Below are positions 5,988-10,810 of a stretch of 10,810 nt of DNA, piece after piece. Every line of letters starts with the position of its first letter. Position 1 is the first letter of the stretch. Where the stretch lies: assembly GCA_021791135.1 (NCBI GenBank), contig JAJYXD010000064.1, positions 1 through 10,810 of the forward strand, in the 5' to 3' direction. The position numbers and the translations under genes are program-made. A model generated the notes under the pieces. The model searched no databases. It saw only the letters and a program-made list of their open reading frames with translations, and was not told the origin of the DNA. The DNA is from a bacterium. GTDB taxonomy: Bacteria; Patescibacteriota; Minisyncoccia; UBA6257; GWB1-50-10.

Positions 5988-6087
5988 CTAAACTTTTGAA
6001 CTTTATTAACTTCTAAAGTTCCTACTGTTAGTATATCAGATTCATGTAATCGCAAAACATAACCTGTTGATAACTTTTTATTTTTCG

Positions 6088-6165
6088 TGTGTCGCACTTC
6101 CCCTCAACTCGGGCGCTCCGGGCCGCTTGGCCGAGTCTTACCCTCGTTCGGAGGAGCGCGACACA
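6088..6165. repeat. Hairpin element, copy 1: conserved core on a variable stem
   Basis: The outer stem TGTGTCGC (6088-6095) / GCGACACA (6158-6165) is perfect and continues inward with mismatches (CT.C.CC against GG.G.AG at 6097-6103 / 6150-6156). The apical core at 6111-6146 begins GGGCGCTCC, contains the mini-hairpin GGCC-GCTT-GGCC (6121-6132) and ends AGTCTTACCCTCG; GGG 6111-6113 can pair with CCC 6141-6143. A copy with one difference in 36 occurs at 8335-8370 on a different stem. It lies between the divergent infC and DUF378 genes. No protein-coding potential is credible. Confidence 0.85.
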
Positions 6166-6187
6166 GAGCCCCGTATTTTGGTGTAGA

Positions 6188-6196
6188 TGGTATAAT
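6188..6196 (+). promoter_or_regulatory. Extended -10 promoter for the DUF378 gene
   Basis: TGG-TATAAT (TG at 6188-6189, TATAAT at 6191-6196) is a consensus extended -10 element, which does not need a good -35; none is seen. Transcription from about 6203 gives a leader of about 45 nt to ATG 6248. Confidence 0.65.
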
Positions 6197-6197
6197 A

Positions 6198-6219
6198 AAG
6201 AAAAACCCGCTTTTGCGGG
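6198..6219 (-). terminator. Small hairpin, terminator-like on the minus strand
   Basis: CCCGC (6206-6210) / GCGGG (6215-6219) around TTTT. Read on the minus strand the stem is followed by TTTTTCTTT, a compact rho-independent terminator shape. No minus-strand gene lies immediately upstream of it (6220-6514), so it may stop read-through or antisense transcription, or simply be the 5' hairpin of the DUF378 mRNA, which would start within it. Confidence 0.45.
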
Positions 6220-6247
6220 GAAAGATCGGGAAAATCGCATAATAACA

Positions 6248-6478
6248 ATGAAAGGATTTCATAAAATTGCTTTTGTCCTCCTCGTAATCGGCGGCCTGAA
6301 CTGGCTTCTCGTGGGAGTGTTGGGCTGGGATCTCGGTGAGATCTTCGGTGGACAGGGCGAAATTATCTCCCGCATCATCTATATTCTGGTCGGCATCTCC
6401 GCACTCATCGAGTTATTCGGCCATAAGAATGTCTGTAAGGAATGTATGTCTCCCTCGGCCCCTATGCCGAAAGCATAG
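6248..6478 (+). CDS. DUF378 family membrane protein
   Basis: 76 residues. Two hydrophobic helices, about 6-25 (KIAFVLLVIGGLNWLLVGVL) and 40-57 (ISRIIYILVGISALIELF), separated by the GWDLGEIFGGQGE turn. The G-G-L-N-W-L-L-V-G pattern in helix 1 and Y-I-L-V-G-I-x-A-L in helix 2 are the hallmarks of DUF378, a family of small integral membrane proteins of unknown function. The tail has a CKEC pair (63-66) and a short Ser/Pro/Met end. ATG 6248 was chosen because it starts directly at the family N terminus; an in-frame extension upstream to 6089 would only translate the hairpin repeat and promoter. It stands alone, with its own extended -10 promoter and a strong terminator 16 nt after the stop. No good Shine-Dalgarno is seen. 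Confidence 0.88.
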   Translation: MKGFHKIAFVLLVIGGLNWLLVGVLGWDLGEIFGGQGEIISRIIYILVGISALIELFGHKNVCKECMSPSAPMPKA

Positions 6479-6488
6479 CGGAAACGAA

Positions 6489-6516
6489 AAAAAACCGCCC
6501 AAGAGGGCGGTTTTTT
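6489..6516. terminator. Bidirectional rho-independent terminator
   Basis: CCGCCC (6495-6500) pairs with GGGCGG (6505-6510) around AAGA, flanked by A's (6487-6494) and T's (6511-6516), so it has a T-run on both strands. It ends DUF378 on the plus strand and the Nudix/murI-fragment transcript on the minus strand; the stop codon of the fragment overlaps its T-run. Confidence 0.92.
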
Positions 6517-6664
6517 ATTGACTATTTCTTAATATCTCTCTTTTAAGACGATTAATTTTCCAAACCATCGGGATGCAATGGTCGGGAAATTTTCGTATAA
6601 TGCTTCGCGCAATCAAAAGCCCGCCAAGCCCCGAGTCGAAGATGCCGATAGACCCCTTCTTCAT
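6515..6664 (-). pseudogene. murI: Glutamate racemase N-terminal fragment
   Basis: 49 codons from ATG 6664 to TAA 6515. The first ~28 residues (MKKGSIGIFDSGLGGLLIAR, then SIIRKFPD) match the start of glutamate racemase, the enzyme making D-glutamate for peptidoglycan; the FDSGLGG loop with D10 and S11, which lines the active site, is intact. After PD the similarity stops and an unrelated tail CIPMVWKINRLKREILRNSQ leads into the terminator. About 200 residues are missing, including both catalytic cysteines, so it cannot be an active racemase. Its ATG overlaps the stop of the Nudix gene by one base (TAATG), so it was, or is, translated by coupling. It is most simply a 3' deletion that joined the gene start to the DUF378 terminator. 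A functional murI, if present, must be elsewhere. Confidence 0.8.
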
Positions 6665-7401
6665 TAATATTTTGATACGGTGAATTTTCTCTCGATAAAC
6701 GCGAACGCCCCTTCTATGATGACATCGAGCACTTCTTCCAGATCGCCGAATACATCCTCGAGTTTTCTTATCTCTTCTCTGGAGAACCATTCGTTTCGAC
6801 CGCCTTCAAATTGTTCGATAAGTCCGCCGCTCGCTGACGTTCCTTTGAAAATAAAGAAATACTTATCCTCGAGGAGATCGCCGTCCTCGGAATAATCCAT
6901 CTTGTGTTCGATTCCGGCGAGTTTGAGTGTTGCGGAAAATCCCGTTTCTTCTTTCAGCTCCCGCGCCGCCGTTTCATGAACGCTTTCCCCCCAGCGCACC
7001 TTTCCGGTCACGAACCCGTAGAATCCGTAGTAGGGCTGTTTGAGGCGCTGTTGTATCAAGTACTCCGTTTTTCCGTTTCGTTCTCGGGTGCAGACGATGC
7101 TCACTCCGATTTTTGCCTGCCGCTCGAGTACGATCTGCTTTACGTCGGTGTCAAATCTGTTGGTGAATTCCTTTCCCGATCTCGTGAGGCGATACAACCC
7201 CGCGTCTGTCTTCTCTATAAGCTCCATTTCGAGAAGTTTTTTCACGTGGAAAGTGAAGTGATCGCTCGATATATTCTCGGTGTTCAGATCGGAAAATCTC
7301 GCCTCCGGCTTGAACATAAGGACCCGGAGAATACTCGCCTGAACGGGGTGTACTTCTTTCATAATGCTCATTAACTCAATTGTATTCGACGGCTGTTCCA
7401 T
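6664..7401 (-). CDS. Winged-helix / Nudix hydrolase fusion protein
   Basis: 245 residues. Residues ~15-80 look like a winged helix-turn-helix domain (HPVQASILRVLMF, then SDHFTFHVKKLLEMELIEK and GLYRLTRSGKEFT, as in ArsR/MarR-like wings). Residues ~93-230 form a Nudix domain with an intact box: G133, E139, then RELKEETGF (147-155). It may be a ligand-controlled DNA-binding protein or a Nudix enzyme with a DNA-targeting domain; the domain order is the reverse of NrtR regulators, which carry Nudix first and usually a damaged box, so NrtR itself is unlikely. ATG 7401 has GGAG 10 nt upstream; M11 and M14 are alternative starts that keep both domains. It is divergent from the secreted protein at 7523, across an inverted repeat, which makes self-regulation or regulation of that gene possible (inference). 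Overlaps the murI fragment by one base. Confidence 0.85.
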   Translation of the reverse strand: MEQPSNTIELMSIMKEVHPVQASILRVLMFKPEARFSDLNTENISSDHFTFHVKKLLEMELIEKTDAGLYRLTRSGKEFTNRFDTDVKQIVLERQAKIGVSIVCTRERNGKTEYLIQQRLKQPYYGFYGFVTGKVRWGESVHETAARELKEETGFSATLKLAGIEHKMDYSEDGDLLEDKYFFIFKGTSASGGLIEQFEGGRNEWFSREEIRKLEDVFGDLEEVLDVIIEGAFAFIERKFTVSKY

Positions 7402-7420
7402 GTCTAGTAAACTCCGCTTT

Positions 7421-7501
7421 ACCCCGTTACAAGGAGCGATGAGTATTGATATACTAAGTAAAAGGCGAATATCACAAATCGTAGATTCCTTGTAACGGGG
7501 T
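7421..7501. repeat. 15-bp inverted repeat between divergent genes
   Basis: ACCCCGTTACAAGGA (7421-7435) is perfectly complementary to TCCTTGTAACGGGGT (7487-7501), with 51 nt between. A smaller dyad AGTAT/ATACT (7442-7446 / 7451-7455) lies inside. It spans the divergent control region of the winged-helix/Nudix gene and the secreted protein, so each gene starts just outside one arm. The arm end resembles that of the repeat at 970-1039 (TTSTAACGGGRTTKAC in both). Confidence 0.85.
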
Positions 7502-7510
7502 TTACGGAAG

Positions 7511-7516
7511 TATCAT
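7511..7516 (+). promoter_or_regulatory. -10 box 6 nt before the start of the secreted protein
   Basis: TATCAT (5 of 6) is followed after 6 nt by ATG 7523, predicting a leaderless mRNA. TTGTAA (7490-7495), inside the right arm of the inverted repeat, could be a -35 with a 15-nt spacer. Confidence 0.5.
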
Positions 7517-7522
7517 TGAATT

Positions 7523-8224
7523 ATGGGTGAGATAAAGATGAAGTGGCTCATACTCCTGCTTGTAATTATCCTCGTGGGGATTATCTTCTGGGCGTTCCCC
7601 TCGATTCCTGCGGTGAGGTTCACGCCGATCGAATCGAATCAGGGAGCAACGAGTACGCCGGGGACCTCCGCGACGACGACTCCCGAGGCAGGATGGAATA
7701 CCTATAAAAACGCAGGGTACGGATTCGAGATACGTTATCCTCAAGAACTCTTGCCCGACACCGCATTCAGGCGATTTTATCTTCTCTCCGACAGCTGGCG
7801 CGCGGATAACTTACCCGATCCGACCGGAACGCTCATTGTGGCGTTTCCCATCTATCGGACCGAGAACCCGAACACCTACCCCCGCTACTTCAGCGCGGAG
7901 GTCCGTATAGGGGCGAGCATGAATTCCAAAGACGTCTCAAACTGCACTTCTTCGGATCCGTATACCAACGTCTCTTCAACCGAAGCGATGATAAACGGAA
8001 CGACGTTTTATGAGTTTCCGATCCAGGATGCCGCGATGATGCAGTATCTCGAGGGAAAAAGTTTCAGGACGGTACATAACGGCATCTGTTTCGCGGTGGA
8101 ACAGCTTCGGATAGGGAGTAACTATCGCGATACCACAAGTTCGGTGGAGGATGTAGACGCGGCGCTCCGAGGCTACTTCGATAAGGGCCTCGATATCGTA
8201 AAAACTTTCAAATTCCTGAACTGA
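7523..8224 (+). CDS. Membrane-anchored extracellular protein, unknown function
   Basis: 233 residues. A short charged N terminus (MGEIKMK) precedes a single hydrophobic helix, about 8-25 (WLILLLVIILVGIIFWAF), with no lipobox or clear cleavage site, so it is probably an anchor. A Ser/Thr/Gly/Pro linker follows (about 39-56, NQGATSTPGTSATTTPE). The remaining ~175 residues form one domain beginning WNTYKNAGYGFEIRYP (58-73), a W-x-x-Y-x-N-x-x-Y-x-F-x-I-x-Y-P opening that I recall from many CPR exported proteins and that resembles PsbP-like domains; this is memory, not a search. Two cysteines (in SNCTSS and NGICFAV) could form a disulfide outside the cell. ATG 7523 and M6 (7538) are both possible starts; 7523 fits the -10 spacing. 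Ends in TGA. It stands alone, divergent from the winged-helix/Nudix gene. Confidence 0.82.
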   Translation: MGEIKMKWLILLLVIILVGIIFWAFPSIPAVRFTPIESNQGATSTPGTSATTTPEAGWNTYKNAGYGFEIRYPQELLPDTAFRRFYLLSDSWRADNLPDPTGTLIVAFPIYRTENPNTYPRYFSAEVRIGASMNSKDVSNCTSSDPYTNVSSTEAMINGTTFYEFPIQDAAMMQYLEGKSFRTVHNGICFAVEQLRIGSNYRDTTSSVEDVDAALRGYFDKGLDIVKTFKFLN

Positions 8225-8228
8225 TCCC

Positions 8229-8266
8229 TATAACACTTCTTCTACGATCGTAAAGGAAGTGTTATA
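8229..8266. repeat. 11-bp inverted repeat after the secreted-protein gene
   Basis: TATAACACTTC (8229-8239) pairs perfectly with GAAGTGTTATA (8256-8266); the 16-nt interior contains the palindrome TACGATCGTA (8243-8252). It begins 4 nt after the stop of the preceding gene, the place for a terminator, but neither strand has a T-run, so it is more likely an mRNA 3'-end hairpin or a protein-binding palindrome. Confidence 0.7.
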
Positions 8267-8309
8267 TTGAGGCCCGGCCTCGATACTATTGGGGATAACT
8301 TTGGAGGTA

Positions 8310-8392
8310 TCCCCACACGGCATACCTACCGCTTGGGCGCTCCGGGCCGCTTGGCCAAGTCTTACCCTCGCGGTCGGTATACCGTGTGGGGA
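8310..8392. repeat. Hairpin element, copy 2: conserved core on a variable stem
   Basis: The left arm 8310-8332 (TCCCCACACGG, then CATACCTACCGC) and right arm 8370-8392 pair at 21 of 23 positions. The apical core 8335-8370 matches copy 1 at 35 of 36 positions (A8357 versus G6133), including GGCC-GCTT-GGCC and AGTCTTACCCTCG. The arms are unrelated in sequence to those of copy 1. It lies between two convergent genes. TATCCCC (8308-8314) at the foot of the stem can alternatively pair with GGGGATA (8291-8297). The gap 8225-8438 holds nothing else I can support. Confidence 0.88.
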
Positions 8393-8438
8393 TGGGGTTG
8401 TATGTTGTGAGGAAGCAGAAATCGATAATGAGTCGGGC

Positions 8439-9206
8439 TTACTGCAGGAAGAAGGGATTGTCGGAAAATACCACATCAACTCCAATCCTTTCAAACTCCC
8501 TATGTTCGTTTTTTCCGTTTACTACCCACGCTCGCACATCAAGTCCCGCGTCATGCGCGGCGTCGACAAGCCCCCTCGTTACGGCGGAGTGCTCCGGGTT
8601 GACTGCCGAAGCGCCATACTCAATAGCTCTTCTTACAAATGCCTCTTCCCCACTCACTCTTTTTATTTTTCTCTCCGTCGCAAGAAGCGCGAAGCGCACC
8701 TCGGTCCCTGCGTACGGAAGCTCGCTCCATTTCGAAAATCGCTCGGGAGATTTATAACGCGGATCGTTGTCGTCCTCGTCAAATGCGGAGATGATCGTTC
8801 TCTCTTCAAGTCCTCGATCGATGATCATTTGTTTTACTTCCCTGATGATTCCATTTTCCTTGAGCTCGATGTTAAATTCCACATCCTCGTTTTTAAATGT
8901 GTCCAGCACTTCCGCAAGAAGCGGGATCTTCCTCCTGTACCCCGCATCGAGTTTTTGGAGTCCTTCCGCGGTATGGTCCCAGACGAACCCCGACACATTG
9001 GTGGTCCAGTTGAGCCGTTCGTTGTGATGAATCACAAGCACCCCGTCCTTCGCGGCGCGGACGTCGAACTCGATCGATTTTTTCATCCCCATCTTTTCAA
9101 GCGCCTCCAAGCCCTCCCTGAACGCCTCAATGGTGTTCTCTCCTTTTCTCAAACTCCAGAAATGTTTTCTACAGAGTCCTCGGTGGCTGATAATTCGGCA
9201 TGCCAT
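8439..9206 (-). CDS. Glycerophosphodiester phosphodiesterase family protein
   Basis: 255 residues, the usual size for cytoplasmic UgpQ-like enzymes, which split glycerophosphodiesters (from phospholipid turnover) to glycerol-3-phosphate and an alcohol. TIM-barrel motifs seen: SHRG (7-10) with catalytic H8, ENT (23-25), EFDV (46-49) with metal ligands E46 and D48, IHHNERL (59-65) with the second catalytic histidine, NIELKE (112-117), AWVVN and a closing GVDVVFSDNP. Deviations: the usual HD is HN (H61-N62), and the RTT that follows is WTT (67-69), so substrate choice or activity may differ, though the main catalytic residues are present. No signal peptide. ATG 9206 starts exactly before the first barrel strand and lies 6 nt after a consensus -10 box, so the mRNA is probably leaderless. 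Convergent with the secreted protein at 7523. Confidence 0.92.
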   Translation of the reverse strand: MACRIISHRGLCRKHFWSLRKGENTIEAFREGLEALEKMGMKKSIEFDVRAAKDGVLVIHHNERLNWTTNVSGFVWDHTAEGLQKLDAGYRRKIPLLAEVLDTFKNEDVEFNIELKENGIIREVKQMIIDRGLEERTIISAFDEDDNDPRYKSPERFSKWSELPYAGTEVRFALLATERKIKRVSGEEAFVRRAIEYGASAVNPEHSAVTRGLVDAAHDAGLDVRAWVVNGKNEHREFERIGVDVVFSDNPFFLQ

Positions 9207-9212
9207 GCGTTT

Positions 9213-9218
9213 ATTATA
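9213..9218 (-). promoter_or_regulatory. Consensus -10 box 6 nt before the phosphodiesterase gene
   Basis: On the minus strand TATAAT (9218-9213) is followed by AAACGC and ATG 9206. There is no recognisable -35 and no Shine-Dalgarno. The spacing puts the transcription start at or next to the ATG. Confidence 0.7.
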
Positions 9219-9242
9219 CCCCAGATTCGTGGAGGCCGGACT

Positions 9243-9259
9243 GGAGGCTGTGAGCCTCC
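9243..9259. repeat. 7-bp hairpin in a divergent control region
   Basis: GGAGGCT (9243-9249) pairs with AGCCTCC (9253-9259) around GTG. A further GGAGGCC at 9231-9237 could compete for the right arm. No T-run follows on either strand. It sits midway between the divergent -10 boxes at 9213-9218 and 9305-9310 and could be an operator or chance. The remaining bases of this gap show nothing else. Confidence 0.5.
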
Positions 9260-9304
9260 GCGAGTAGGAAGCTCATCCTTCAAAATATTAAAGACGGGAG
9301 GTTG

Positions 9305-9310
9305 TATAAT
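9305..9310 (+). promoter_or_regulatory. Consensus -10 box 6 nt before the broken cysteine-rich gene
   Basis: TATAAT (9305-9310), then AAGTGC and ATG 9317. The control signal is still perfect although the gene behind it is not open. No -35 at a usable distance. Confidence 0.65.
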
Positions 9311-9316
9311 AAGTGC

Positions 9317-10732
9317 ATGCAGACGGAGTCGAAAATTTGTCAGAGCTGTAAACTCGAGTTTGTTATCGAGCCGGACGACTTCGCGACACCAACTACACGT
9401 GGATCAGTAAAAACACCTACCTCTCCTCATCGGTGCTGTACTCGGAAAACATCTCCTATTGCCACGGAACTACACACTGCCGAGACAGTATGGACTCCAC
9501 TTATATCTACGACTCCCAACTCTGTTATGAATCACAGGATTGTCAGCGTTCCGCCAACTCCGTATATCTGACCGATTGCAGGGAGTGCATGAGTTCGGCG
9601 TTCCTTTACGACTGCAGGGGATGTAAAAATTGCTTCATGAGCTCGAACCTACGGAACAAGTCGTACGTATTCAAAAACCGGGAGCTCTCGAAAGAGGAGT
9701 ATGAGCGGGAGATGAAGGAGTTGGATATGGAAAACTATGACGTATTCCGGGCCTGTGTCTCCGAGTATGAAACATTGAGAACGAATGCGGTCCACCGCTT
9801 TGCGAGCCTTTTCAGGGCGGTGAATTCAAGCGGAAACAATCTCATTAACACAAAGAATACGAAACATTGTTTTACGGGTGAAGATCTGGAGAACGTAAGT
9901 TACGGAATCAGAATTATTGAGGCGAAGGATTCCGCCGATCTCTACGGGGTCGGGAACGGGGCGGAGCCCCTGTATGACGGCGTAAATGTGGGATACAGGG
10001 ATTCGCTTATCAGGTTTTCCACGAATACCTTCGAGGACATTCGGGACGCGACCTACTGCGATTACTGCGGAACCTCGCAGTATATTTTCGGATGCGTGGG
10101 TTTGCGGAAGAAACAATACCGCATTCTCAACAAGGCATATTCAAAAGAAGAGTATGAGTCGTTGATTCCGAAAATCGTCGTGCACATGAATGCAATGCCG
10201 TACCGGGACCCTGGGGAGAATATATCCTTTCGGCGAATTTTTCCCTCCGGAATCTTCTCCATTCGCGTACAACGAATCGATTGCGCAAGAGTACTATCCG
10301 ACAACTGAAGAAGAAGCGAAGAAGTCGGGTTTTCGCCGGACACCCTCGGTAGCGCGCGAGTACCAAACCACAAAGAACTCCGAGGATCTGCCCGCCGCTA
10401 TTCGGGACGTTCCCAACTCGATAATCGGCGAAATAATCAGATGTCTCCATGACGGATCATGTAACGAACAGTGTACGACTGCATTTCGGATTATCGATTC
10501 GGAGCTTCAGTTTTACAGACGAATGCATGTGCCGCTTCCGCGTCTGTGTCCCAACTGCCGTCATTACAAAAGGATAAAATACAGGAACCCCCTAAACATC
10601 CGTCTTTAGCGTCGTTCCTGTATGTGCGATAAGCCGAACCACGAGCATTCGGGAAGGTGTCAGAATGAATTTGAAACGCCGTATGCCCCCGACCGTCCAG
10701 AGATTGTCTACTGCTATTCTCATAAGGAATGA
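9317..10732 (+). pseudogene. Cysteine-rich zinc-ribbon protein gene, multiply disrupted
   Basis: The parts read in three blocks. (a) ATG 9317: SKICQSCKLEFVIEPDDFA, a zinc-ribbon start. (b) After about 9384 the homologous frame changes: RDTNYTWISKNTY, then a stretch with a cysteine every 3-9 residues (about 9450-9650), LRNKSYVFKNRELSKEEY and a second similar unit LRKKQYRILNKAYSKEEY near 10108-10161. (c) After about 10205-10216 the frame shifts again: GRIYPFGEFFPPESSPFAYN, then FYRRMHVPLPRLCPNCRHYK, RNPL, and an in-frame TAG at 10607-10609; the same frame continues with CMCDKPNHEHSGRCQNEFET and YAPDRPEIVYC to TGA 10730-10732. The C-terminal module shows what the N-terminal one has lost: its FY..M..P.P..CP.CR half is absent at the first junction, so that lesion is a deletion plus frameshift. 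I recall intact relatives in Parcubacteria, of unknown function. Cysteine pairs suggest metal binding. Four disruptions in one gene argue for real decay over isolated sequencing errors. Confidence 0.82.
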
Positions 10733-10758
10733 AGCGGCATAAGAAGCTTTTGTACCAC

Positions 10759-10793
10759 TCCCGAATTTCCGACAGGAAATTGCGGGATTTTTT
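10759..10793 (+). terminator. Rho-independent terminator after the cysteine-rich pseudogene
   Basis: TCCCG-AATTTCC (10759-10770) pairs with GGAAATT-G-CGGGA (10775-10787) around GACA, with a single bulged base, followed by TTTTTT (10788-10793). It lies 26 nt after the last TGA. The final 17 bases of the window are not interpretable. Confidence 0.8.
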
Positions 10794-10810
10794 GCGTGCC
10801 TTCGCGCTCG

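Noticed and set aside
6063..6075. DnaA-box-like TGTTGATAACT as an origin element
   Set aside because: It does not match TTATCCACA closely and no cluster of boxes or dnaA/dnaN gene is nearby.
6111..6146. tRNA or tRNA-like gene in the repeat core
   Set aside because: No T-loop GGTTCGA motif, no acceptor stem and no cloverleaf can be drawn.
6028..6240. Peptides containing RVRLGQAARSA (minus) and ALRAAWPSLTL (plus) shared with the 8289-8494 region
   Set aside because: The shared peptides are just translations of the repeated 36-nt core in both places; the flanking sequence is unrelated and no start or ribosome site supports coding.
8229..8266. Terminator for the secreted-protein gene
   Set aside because: The stem is perfect but neither strand has a T-run; kept as an inverted repeat only.
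6088..8392. CRISPR array
   Set aside because: Only two copies over 2 kb apart, with genes between and no regular spacing.
8289..9410. 373-residue plus-strand open frame
   Set aside because: It is antisense to the phosphodiesterase gene and begins inside the hairpin element.
10205..10216. Programmed ribosomal frameshift in the cysteine-rich gene
   Set aside because: There is no convincing slippery heptamer and the gene carries other lesions of different kinds.
10607..10609. TAG in the cysteine-rich gene as a recoded sense codon
   Set aside because: TAG ends the Nudix and DUF378 genes normally, and the same gene has independent frameshifts, so a nonsense mutation is simpler.

Overview
The window looks like chromosomal DNA of a Candidate Phyla Radiation (Patescibacteria), probably Parcubacteria-like, bacterium. 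This is an inference from gene content: a membrane-anchored Clp-type ATPase paired with a small membrane protein, a short secreted protein with a Ser/Thr/Pro linker, a cysteine-rich protein family I recall mainly from these genomes, and several -10 boxes 6-9 nt from a start codon. TAA, TAG and TGA all end genes, so the standard bacterial code applies and the TGA-recoding CPR lineages are unlikely. No rRNA, tRNA, CRISPR array or insertion sequence was found.

Layout. 1-1343: murB (peptidoglycan precursor synthesis), a nested hairpin, a promoter with a dyad over its -10, a 54-residue membrane peptide and a rho-independent terminator. 1344-4218: a two-gene unit of a 114-residue membrane protein and an 841-residue ClpC/ClpB-like double AAA+ protein that has lost the catalytic residues of its first ring, both aromatic pore loops and the middle domain. 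4285-4803: a Nudix hydrolase whose 3' coding end contains the terminator of the convergent ribosomal operon. 4808-5846 (minus): infC-rpmI-rplT in the classical order, with infC lacking any ATG, GTG or TTG start and most likely beginning at AUC. 5847-6247: a gene-poor region with several dyads and the first copy of an unusual hairpin element. 6248-6478: a DUF378 membrane protein. 6515-7401 (minus): a winged-helix/Nudix protein followed by a severed glutamate racemase fragment. 7523-8224: a membrane-anchored extracellular protein. 8225-8438: a convergent gap with the second copy of the hairpin element. 8439-9206 (minus): a glycerophosphodiester phosphodiesterase-family protein. 9317-10732: a cysteine-rich gene broken by a deletion, frameshifts and a nonsense codon, followed by a terminator.

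The strongest unexplained signals are: (1) two hairpins at 6088-6165 and 8310-8392 that share a 36-nt apical core (35/36 identical) on stems of unrelated sequence that nevertheless stay self-complementary; (2) the membrane-bound Clp relative built to bind but probably not thread substrates, with its membrane partner; (3) the AUC start of infC; (4) the recurrent -10/start-codon spacing that predicts leaderless mRNAs.
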